From Rubrivivax sp. (GTDB lineage Bacteria > Pseudomonadota > Gammaproteobacteria > Burkholderiales > Burkholderiaceae_C), in NCBI GenBank assembly GCA_030680415.1, contig JAUXVE010000083.1, positions 1-64,000 on the forward strand: a DNA stretch of 64,000 nt, in the 5' to 3' direction. Numbering within the stretch: the first letter of the stretch is position 1; every line of letters begins with the position of its first letter. The notes beneath the pieces are model-generated. The model worked only from the letters and a program-made list of their open reading frames with translations. It made no database searches and was not told where the DNA came from. The translations under genes were made by a program, and so were the position numbers. Positions 58,101-64,000 of the stretch are shown piece after piece.

Positions 58101-58598
58101 TCAGCTGCGAGCAGGCGGACGGTTGGTCGCCGGTGCGGCAGGCAGCACCGGCGCCTTGGTCACCCGCACCTTGCCGCCGGTGGTGACCAGGATCACCGCG
58201 TCGCCGGGCGCAAAGGCTTCGGCTGCCTTGGCCTGCACGACCGAGCGACGGTCGCCGTTCCTCAGCTGCACCAGGATCTCCAGCGCCTCTTCGCGCGTCG
58301 AGGCACGTTCCATCGCGTTGCCGACGACGCCGCCGACCACGGCTCCGATGATGCCCACTGCCAGCGCCTCGCGCCTGCCGCCAACGCTGGAGCCGGCGAC
58401 GCCGCCCACGACGACGCCGGCTGCGGAGCCGATGCCGCTTTGCGAGCCGTCCACCACCACCGGCCGGGTGCTCAGCACGACGGCGTCGACCACGGTGGAC
58501 AGGCGTTGTGCCTCGTTGCGGCTGACGACGTCGGGGCTGGTCGTCGTGCAGGCTGCCAGGACGGCGACGGCGGCCGTGGCGATGAGAAAGCGTTTCAT
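58101..58598 (-). CDS. Glycine-zipper outer-membrane lipoprotein
   Basis: 165 residues with a lipoprotein signal (IATAAVAVLAAC, lipidated Cys) and a glycine-zipper segment (GSAAGVVVGGVAGSSVG, IIGAVVGGVVGNAME) of the SlyB/Rick_17kDa kind. The C-terminal part is a small beta domain. Start at 58598 is the ATG of the lipoprotein signal; a longer upstream frame is antisense to nothing useful and lacks a signal. Such proteins stabilise the outer membrane under stress; exact role unknown. Confidence 0.82.
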   Translation of the reverse strand: MKRFLIATAAVAVLAACTTTSPDVVSRNEAQRLSTVVDAVVLSTRPVVVDGSQSGIGSAAGVVVGGVAGSSVGGRREALAVGIIGAVVGGVVGNAMERASTREEALEILVQLRNGDRRSVVQAKAAEAFAPGDAVILVTTGGKVRVTKAPVLPAAPATNRPPARS

Positions 58599-58744
58599 GA
58601 TGGGTTCTCCGGATCCTCTTCGAGCAACGCCCCTGACACCGGCGGGTTGACTCAATTCCCGTAAAGACAGACGCAACAGCCGGGGCTGAAGTTCCCGCGC
58701 GCCGGCGAAACGGCGGCACTCACGCCGGTGGCCGCAGCTCGGCA

Positions 58745-59302
58745 TCAGGCATGCAGGCGCGAACTGCGCGGCACCGAGGCGAGCAGGAAATCCATCTGGT
58801 CGGCGACGATGCGCCGGCCGCGCAGGATCATGTCTTCGTGCAGGCTGGGCACGTAGGGCAGGTACAGCAGCACCATGCGCGCTTCCTCGGGCAGGCGGTT
58901 GCCCTTGCGGCCGTTGCAGGCGCGGCAGGCGGTGATGCAGTTCATCCACGAGTCGGTGCCGCCGCGCGACGCCGGCACGATGTGTTCGCGCGTCAGATCG
59001 TCGAACTGGAAACGCCCGCCGCAGTACGCGCAGAAGCCGCGGTCGCGCGTGAAAAGCTTGTGGTTCGACAGGGTCGGCGCCTGGCGCCACGCGCGGCTGG
59101 GGACGGCGCCGCGCACGGCCACGATGGGGTGCAGTTCGATGCGTGACTGCAGCCCCGTGCTGCGCTGCAGGCCGCCGCGCATGACGTGGAAGGCGCCGCC
59201 CAGCGTCCACGCCACGCCGTCGCTGGCATACAGCACTGCCGCCTCGCGCGAGTTGATCCACGCCTGCGGGCGGCCCGAGACATCGAGCTGGAGCACGTCC
59301 AT
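58745..59302 (-). CDS. HNH endonuclease family protein
   Basis: 185 residues. The C-terminal half has the HNH fold with a zinc finger: CAYCGG, then DLTREHIVPASRGG (catalytic His) and NCITACRACNGRKGNRLP. The N-terminal 80 residues (SGRPQAWINSREAAVLYASD) are typical of a widespread stand-alone chromosomal HNH protein. Such genes are common, single-copy and not obviously mobile; the biological target is unknown. Confidence 0.87.
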   Translation of the reverse strand: MDVLQLDVSGRPQAWINSREAAVLYASDGVAWTLGGAFHVMRGGLQRSTGLQSRIELHPIVAVRGAVPSRAWRQAPTLSNHKLFTRDRGFCAYCGGRFQFDDLTREHIVPASRGGTDSWMNCITACRACNGRKGNRLPEEARMVLLYLPYVPSLHEDMILRGRRIVADQMDFLLASVPRSSRLHA

Positions 59303-59365
59303 GCCGCTAGGGTAATCGATCGGGCGCTGCCCTTGGATGGGCCGAGTCCGCGCCCACGGGGTATT

Positions 59366-59421
59366 AGGGTTAACCCTCTTTCACGCGTGAGCACCAGTCC
59401 ATCTAGGACGATGACCCTAGA
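59366..59421. promoter_or_regulatory. Palindromes upstream of the HNH and TetR genes
   Basis: AGGGTTAACCCT (59366-59377) is a perfect 12-bp palindrome, and TCTAGG-N8-CCTAGA (59402-59421) is a second inverted repeat. Both lie in the 197-base region between the divergent HNH and TetR genes and may be operators. No protein can be assigned. Confidence 0.4.
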
Positions 59422-59462
59422 AAAAGTGGCGTCAGGAGCGGTGCGGCGGGGGTGAAGTCTGC

Positions 59463-59487
59463 AAAATAGCACGATCGTTCGTATTTT
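59463..59487. promoter_or_regulatory. Candidate TetR operator before the regulator's own gene
   Basis: AAAATA (59463-59468) and TATTTT (59482-59487) flank CACGATCGTTCG; the core ACGATCGT is a perfect 8-bp palindrome. It ends 12 bases before the GTG start of the TetR-family gene, which suits autoregulation. Confidence 0.5.
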
Positions 59488-59499
59488 CCTGATGGACCC

Positions 59500-60222
59500 G
59501 TGACCGTTCACACCGACCTCCCCCCAGACGCCGCCGGCGCCCCCAGGCTGGCACCGAAGTCCCTGCACAAGGGCCAGCAGACGCGCGCGGCGATTCTGGA
59601 AGCGGCGCTCGGTCTGGCTTCGCACATGGGCCTGGAAGGCCTGTCCATCGGTGCGCTGGCCGAGGTCACGCAGATGAGCAAGTCGGGCGTCTTCGCGCAC
59701 TTCGGCTCGCGTGAGGGATTGCAGATCTCCGTCATCCGCGAGTACCACGCGCGCTTCGAGGAAGAGGTGTTCTTCCCCGCCATGCGTGAAGAGCGCGGCG
59801 TGCCGCGGCTGCGCGCGCTGTTCGAGCGCTGGCTGCGGCGCGTTTCGGTGGAGGTGGACTCGGGCTGCATCTACATCAGCGGCGCAGTCGAGTTCGACGA
59901 CCGGCCCGGACCCGTGCGCGACGCGTTGGCGTCGATGGTGCACGCCTGGCACGCGGCGCTGTCGCGTGCGATTCGCCTGGCCGTCGATGCCGGCCAGTTG
60001 CGCGCCGACACCGACCCCGACCAGATGCTGTTCGAACTGCACGGGCTCATCCTGGCGCTGCACCACGACGCGCGTTTCCTGCGCGCGCCGGGTGCGCTGG
60101 ACCGTGCCCGCACCGGCTTCGAACGCGTGCTGTCGTACTACGGCCCGTCGGCCGTGGCCATGCCCGAGGGACCGACGGCCGTCGCGGCCGCACCTGCCCG
60201 GCAGCGCAGCGCCCGGCGTTGA
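59500..60222 (+). CDS. TetR/AcrR-family transcriptional regulator
   Basis: 240 residues. N-terminal helix-turn-helix (ILEAALGLASHMGLEGLSIG, LAEVTQMSKSGVFAHFGSRE), then a ligand-binding helical domain. Start is GTG at 59500; an ATG at 59492 runs into a stop. The gene stands upstream of and in the same direction as an acyl-CoA dehydrogenase, DUF2147 and 3-hydroxyacyl-CoA dehydrogenase, so it probably represses the fatty-acid oxidation cluster with an acyl-CoA as inducer. That role is inferred from position and the palindrome before it. Confidence 0.88.
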   Translation: MTVHTDLPPDAAGAPRLAPKSLHKGQQTRAAILEAALGLASHMGLEGLSIGALAEVTQMSKSGVFAHFGSREGLQISVIREYHARFEEEVFFPAMREERGVPRLRALFERWLRRVSVEVDSGCIYISGAVEFDDRPGPVRDALASMVHAWHAALSRAIRLAVDAGQLRADTDPDQMLFELHGLILALHHDARFLRAPGALDRARTGFERVLSYYGPSAVAMPEGPTAVAAAPARQRSARR

Positions 60223-60276
60223 CCCGCGGCCGCCGCTGACCCCTCCCAAATTCATCCGCCTGTCCAGGAGTTCCCC

Positions 60277-62076
60277 ATGGCCCAGTACACCCCGCCCTTG
60301 CGCGACATGCAGTTCGTGATGCACGAGTTGCTGCACGTCGCCGACGAGTTCAAGCAGTTGCCGCGGCACGCGGAGATCGACGCCGACACCCTCAACGCGG
60401 TGCTCGAGGAAGGCGGCAAGTTCGCCGCCGAGGTGCTGTTTCCGATCAACCTCAGCGGCGACGAGGAGGGCTGCACGCTGGACACCGCCACGCACGAGGT
60501 GCGCCCGCCGGCCGGCTTCAAGGAGGCCTACGCCAAGTACGTGGAAGGGGGCTGGCCGTCGCTGTCGGCCGACCCCGAATACGGCGGCCAGGGCCTGCCG
60601 ATCGTGCTCAACCAGTGTTTCTACGAAATGCTGAACTCGGCCAACCAGTCCTGGGCGATGTACCCCGGCCTGTCGCACGGCGCCTATGAGTGCCTGAAGG
60701 CGCACGGCACGGCCGAGCAGAAGGCCACCTACCTGCCGCGCCTGACCAGCGGCGAATGGACCGGCACGATGTGCCTGACGGAGTCGCACTGCGGCACCGA
60801 CCTCGGCATGCTGCGCACCAAGGCCGAGCCGGTGGCCGGCGCGCCCGCGGGGACCTACCGCCTCACCGGCCAGAAGATCTTCATCTCGGCCGGCGAGCAC
60901 GACATGGCGCCGAACATCATCCACCTCGTGCTGGCGCGACTGCCCGACGCACCGGTGGGCAGCAAGGGCATCTCGCTGTTCGTGGTGCCCAAGTTCGTCG
61001 TCGGCCCCGACGGCTCGACGGGCGAGCGCAACCCCATCTTCTGCAGCGCGCTGGAGCACAAGATGGGCATCCACGGCAACGCCACCTGCCAGATCGACCT
61101 CGAAGGCGCCGTCGGCACGCTGGTCGGCCAGCCGCACAAGGGACTGGCGGCGATGTTCGTGATGATGAACGCGGCGCGGCTGGGCGTGGGCAACCAGGGC
61201 CTGGGGCTGACCGAGGTGGCCTATCAGAACGCCGTGGTCTACGCCAAGGACCGCCTGCAGATGCGCAGCCTGACGGGCCCCAAGGCGCCCGACAAGCCGG
61301 CCGACCCCATCATCGTGCACCCCGACGTGCGCAAGATGCTGCTCACGGCACGCGCCTATGCCGAAGGCGGCCGCGCGCTGGCGATCTACATCGCGCTGCT
61401 CATCGACAAGGAACTGAGCAGCGACGACGCCGACGAGCGCAAGGAGTGCGCCGAACTGGTGGCGCTGCTCACGCCCATCGTCAAGGCCTTCCTGACCGAC
61501 AACGCCTGGATCGCCACCTCGCACTGCATGCAGGTCTACGGCGGCCACGGCTACATCAGGGAATGGGGCATGGAGCAGTACGTTCGCGACGCCCGCATCA
61601 ACATGATCTACGAGGGCACCAACACCATCCAGGCGCTGGACCTGCTGGGGCGCAAGGTGCTGGGCGACAACGGCGCCAGGCTGAAGAAGTTCGGCCGCCT
61701 GATCGCCGAGTTCGTCGAGGACGAAGGCACCAGCGAGGCGATGCAGGAGTTCGTCAACCCGCTGGCCGAGCTGGGCGACAAGGTCACCAAGCTGACCACC
61801 GAACTGGGCATGAAGGCCTTCGCCAATGCCGACGAGGTGGGCGCCGCCGCGGTGGACTACCTGCGCATCTGCGGCCACCTGGTGTTTGCCTACTTCTGGG
61901 CCCGCATGGCCAAGGCCGCGCTCGAGAAGAAGGATTCGGGCGACGCCTTCTACACCGCCAAGCTGCACACGGCGCGCTTCTACTTCGCCAAGCTGCTGCC
62001 CGAGACGGCCGGGCTCATCCGCAGCGCGCGTGCCGGCGTGGCGCCGCTGATGGCCATGGACGAGGCGCTGTTCTAG
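60277..62076 (+). CDS. Acyl-CoA dehydrogenase (long form, C-terminal extension)
   Basis: 599 residues. Flavin enzyme catalysing the first step of fatty-acid beta-oxidation. Blocks: TGTMCLTESHCGTDLG and GTYRLTGQKIFISAGEHDM (FAD and substrate), MGIHGNATCQIDLEGA, QVYGGHGYIREWGMEQYVRD and the catalytic-Glu loop MIYEGTNTIQALDLLGRKV. The N-terminal YTPPLRDMQFVMHEL and the C-terminal helical extension (about 470-599) mark the AcdA/FadE5-like group common in Burkholderiales. First structural gene of the fad cluster; electrons go to ETF. Confidence 0.95.
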   Translation: MAQYTPPLRDMQFVMHELLHVADEFKQLPRHAEIDADTLNAVLEEGGKFAAEVLFPINLSGDEEGCTLDTATHEVRPPAGFKEAYAKYVEGGWPSLSADPEYGGQGLPIVLNQCFYEMLNSANQSWAMYPGLSHGAYECLKAHGTAEQKATYLPRLTSGEWTGTMCLTESHCGTDLGMLRTKAEPVAGAPAGTYRLTGQKIFISAGEHDMAPNIIHLVLARLPDAPVGSKGISLFVVPKFVVGPDGSTGERNPIFCSALEHKMGIHGNATCQIDLEGAVGTLVGQPHKGLAAMFVMMNAARLGVGNQGLGLTEVAYQNAVVYAKDRLQMRSLTGPKAPDKPADPIIVHPDVRKMLLTARAYAEGGRALAIYIALLIDKELSSDDADERKECAELVALLTPIVKAFLTDNAWIATSHCMQVYGGHGYIREWGMEQYVRDARINMIYEGTNTIQALDLLGRKVLGDNGARLKKFGRLIAEFVEDEGTSEAMQEFVNPLAELGDKVTKLTTELGMKAFANADEVGAAAVDYLRICGHLVFAYFWARMAKAALEKKDSGDAFYTAKLHTARFYFAKLLPETAGLIRSARAGVAPLMAMDEALF

Positions 62077-62111
62077 AGTACCGGCCACACCTGTTCCTCA
62101 AGGAGACATGC

Positions 62112-62543
62112 ATGAAGAAAGTCCTTTGCACGCTGGCGCTGGGATTCGCCGCCGCCACCGTCTGCGCCCAGGCCACCCCGGAGGGCCTTTGGAAGACCGT
62201 CGACGACGAGACCAAGGCCGCGAAGTCCTACGTCCGCATCAGCGAGGCCGGCGGCTTGCTCACCGGCAGGATCGAGAAGCTGCTCGACCCCGCCAGGCAG
62301 GAATCGGTGTGCGACAAGTGCAGCGACGCACGCAAGGACCAGAAGGTGCTGGGCATGACCATCGTCGAAGGCGTGAAGAGGAACGCCGACGAGCCCTACT
62401 GGGACGGCGGCACCATCCTCGACCCCAACAACGGCAAGACCTACAAGGTGCGCATGACGCCCAAGGAGGGCGGCAAGGCGCTCGAGGTGCGTGGTTACAT
62501 CGGCCCCTTCTACCGCAACCAGCAATGGATTCGCGTTGAATGA
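62112..62543 (+). CDS. DUF2147 secreted protein
   Basis: 143 residues, signal peptide (KVLCTLALGFAAATVCAQ) and a DUF2147 domain (TPEGLWKTVDDETKAAKSYV, DPNNGKTYKVRMTPK, GYIGPFYRNQQWIR). The fold is lipocalin-like, and the gene sits in a fatty-acid oxidation cluster in many Burkholderiales, so lipid handling in the periplasm is a reasonable guess. AAGGAGA upstream supports ATG 62112. Confidence 0.88.
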   Translation: MKKVLCTLALGFAAATVCAQATPEGLWKTVDDETKAAKSYVRISEAGGLLTGRIEKLLDPARQESVCDKCSDARKDQKVLGMTIVEGVKRNADEPYWDGGTILDPNNGKTYKVRMTPKEGGKALEVRGYIGPFYRNQQWIRVE

Positions 62544-62592
62544 CGGCCCCCAGGACGCCTGCGGCGTCGATCTATCAAACAGGAAGCACTCC

Positions 62593-64000
62593 ATGAATCG
62601 ATTCCAGGTCCGCAAGGTCGCCGTGCTCGGCGCCGGCGTGATGGGCGCGCAGATCGCCGCCCATCTGGTCAACTGCAAGGTGCCGGTGGTGCTGTTCGAC
62701 CTGCCGGCAGGACCTGGCCCCCAGGCTTCGGCTTCGCCTCCGCCGCCCCCCGAGGGGGCCGTGAAGCCGACCGGCGGAGCCGGATCGGCTTCGGGCTCCA
62801 AGAACGGCATCGTCACCAAGGCCGTGGAAGGGCTGAAGAAGCTCAAGCCCGCGCCGCTGGGCGTGCCCGAGGACGCCGCGCTGATCCAGCAGGCCAACTA
62901 CGAGGAGCACCTGGCGCTGTTGGGGGAATGCGACCTCGTCATCGAGGCCATCGCCGAGCGCATGGACTGGAAGCTGGACCTCTACCAGCGCATCGCGCCG
63001 GCACTGGCTGCTCACGCCATCGTTGCCAGCAACACCTCGGGGCTGTCGATCACCAAGCTCAGCGCCGCGCTGCCCGAATCGATCCGGCCGCGCTTCTGCG
63101 GCATCCACTTCTTCAACCCGCCGCGCTACATGGCGCTGGTGGAGCTGATCGATACCCCGGCCACGCAGCCCGCGGTGCTCGACGAGCTGGAGGCCTTCGT
63201 CACCAGCGCGCTGGGCAAGAGCGTCGTGCGCGCCAAGGACACGCCCAACTTCATCGCCAACCGGGTGGGCATCGCCGGCATGCTGGCGACGATGAAGGAG
63301 GCCGAGACCTACGGCCTGTCCTACGACGTCGTCGACGATCTCACCGGCAAGAAGATGGGCCGCGCCTCCAGCGGCACTTTCCGCACCGCCGACGTGGTGG
63401 GCCTGGACACCATGGCGCACGTCATCAAGACGCTGCAGGACAACCTTGCCGACGACCCGTTCTTCGCCAGCTACGCCACGCCGCCGGTGCTGCAGGCGCT
63501 GATCGGCAAGGGCGCGCTGGGCCAGAAGGCCGGCGCCGGTTTCTACAAGAAGGTCGGCAAGGACATCCTGCGCCTGGACCCGGCCAAGGCCGACTACGTA
63601 CCGGGGGGCGGCAAGGCCGAGCCCATCGTCGAGCGCATGCTGAAGAAGCCTGCCGCCGAGCGGCTGAAGCTGCTGCGCGAGTCGACCAACCCGCAAGCGC
63701 AGTTCCTGTGGGCGATCCTGCGCGACGCCTTCCATTACGCCGCGGTGCACCTGGAGACCATTGCCGAGACGGCGCGCGACGTCGACTTCGCGATGCGCTG
63801 GGGCTTCGGCATGAAGCAGGGTCCTTTCGAGCTGTGGCAGGACGCCGGCTGGCAGCAGGTGGCGCAGTGGGTCAAGGAAGACATAGCCGCCGGCAAGGCG
63901 CTGAGCCAGGCGCCGCTGCCGGCGTGGGTGTTCGACGGCCGGACCGGCGTGCATACGCCCGAGGGCTCATGGAGCCCGGCGCGCAAGGCCTACGTGCCGC
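62593..64000 (+). CDS. 3-hydroxyacyl-CoA dehydrogenase (FadB-like), partial at the window end
   Basis: 469 residues in view with no stop. The Rossmann start VAVLGAGVMGAQIAAHL, ECDLVIEAIAERMDWK, VASNTSGLSI and GIHFFNPPRYMALVELI (catalytic His) define the NAD-dependent dehydrogenase domain; a second copy of the C-terminal domain follows (WAILRDAFHYAAVHLETIAE). In this group a crotonase-like hydratase usually completes the protein beyond the window. A Pro/Ser/Gly-rich stretch of about 28 residues (38-66) looks like an in-frame repeat insertion next to KNGIVTKAVEGLKK. AGGAAG precedes ATG 62593. Confidence 0.92.
   Translation, partial: MNRFQVRKVAVLGAGVMGAQIAAHLVNCKVPVVLFDLPAGPGPQASASPPPPPEGAVKPTGGAGSASGSKNGIVTKAVEGLKKLKPAPLGVPEDAALIQQANYEEHLALLGECDLVIEAIAERMDWKLDLYQRIAPALAAHAIVASNTSGLSITKLSAALPESIRPRFCGIHFFNPPRYMALVELIDTPATQPAVLDELEAFVTSALGKSVVRAKDTPNFIANRVGIAGMLATMKEAETYGLSYDVVDDLTGKKMGRASSGTFRTADVVGLDTMAHVIKTLQDNLADDPFFASYATPPVLQALIGKGALGQKAGAGFYKKVGKDILRLDPAKADYVPGGGKAEPIVERMLKKPAAERLKLLRESTNPQAQFLWAILRDAFHYAAVHLETIAETARDVDFAMRWGFGMKQGPFELWQDAGWQQVAQWVKEDIAAGKALSQAPLPAWVFDGRTGVHTPEGSWSPARKAYVP
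62709..62798. repeat. GC-rich palindromic repeat inserted in frame in the dehydrogenase gene
   Basis: About 90 bases containing CCCCCC-GAG-GGGGGC-type and GAAGCCGA / TCGGCTTC inverted repeats, translated as GPQASASPPPPPEGAVKPTG then GAGSASGS. The normal family sequence runs straight from FDLPA to KNGIVTKA, so this is probably an inserted repeat that kept the frame. Confidence 0.7.

Noticed and set aside
58745-59302. HNH protein as a homing endonuclease or defence nuclease
   Set aside because: No intron, intein or defence partner surrounds it, and stand-alone proteins of this type are common chromosomal genes.
58993-62088. 1031-codon minus-strand frame across the TetR and acyl-CoA dehydrogenase genes
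   Set aside because: Both plus-strand genes are well-defined families. The antisense frame is His/Gln/Arg-rich noise.

Overview
The window is high-GC DNA from a betaproteobacterium, most likely a Burkholderiales member of the Rubrivivax/Leptothrix/Roseateles kind. This rests on the FtsZ tail, the petABC-sspA-sspB order, the SHP/dihaem cytochrome/cytochrome b operon, a PEP-CTERM protein and codon use; it is a judgement from recognised gene sets, not a measured phylogeny.

Layout. 1-21 kb: the end of ftsZ (2-130), then about 21 kb of accessory genes before lpxC (21003), which normally sits close to ftsZ. Two degraded copies of the ftsZ tail (about 2760-2882 and 13091-13169) lie inside this stretch. 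It holds a broken lectin gene, a TPR-methyltransferase, secreted proteins including two six-cysteine paralogues, a TPR membrane protein, a NarL-type two-component system beside an outer-membrane barrel and its secreted partners (6.7-13.1 kb), a QseBC-like system controlling an SHP/DHC/cytochrome b operon (13.2-17.0 kb), a PcaIJ CoA-transferase, DAHP synthase and a DUF4143 ATPase. A 19-bp motif recurs upstream of several of these genes.

21-34 kb is housekeeping: lpxC, the glutathione-dependent formaldehyde pathway (frmA-fghA), an HtrA protease, a Nif3-like protein, pdxA, a DUF1631 protein, mscL, the cytochrome bc1 operon petABC, sspA-sspB and tRNA-Thr. 34-46 kb: small secreted or unknown proteins, a decayed PEP-CTERM gene, a DciA-like gene, secA, a secreted subtilisin divergent from a free-standing propeptide-like protein, argJ and a frameshifted MFS gene. 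46-51 kb: the ugpQ/C/E/A/B glycerol-3-phosphate system with a candidate Pho box. 51-64 kb: a giant FAD/Fe-S oxidoreductase carrying an in-frame palindromic repeat, a DUF971 gene and ubiE, an MFS carrier, a glycine-zipper lipoprotein, an HNH nuclease, and a fatty-acid oxidation cluster (TetR regulator, acyl-CoA dehydrogenase, DUF2147, 3-hydroxyacyl-CoA dehydrogenase running off the end).

Most genes have clear families. The least explained parts are the 6.7-13.1 kb envelope locus, the six-cysteine pair, the ftsZ-tail remnants with the shared 19-bp motif, and the in-frame repeats inside two enzyme genes. No CRISPR array, rRNA, transposase or complete prophage was seen.
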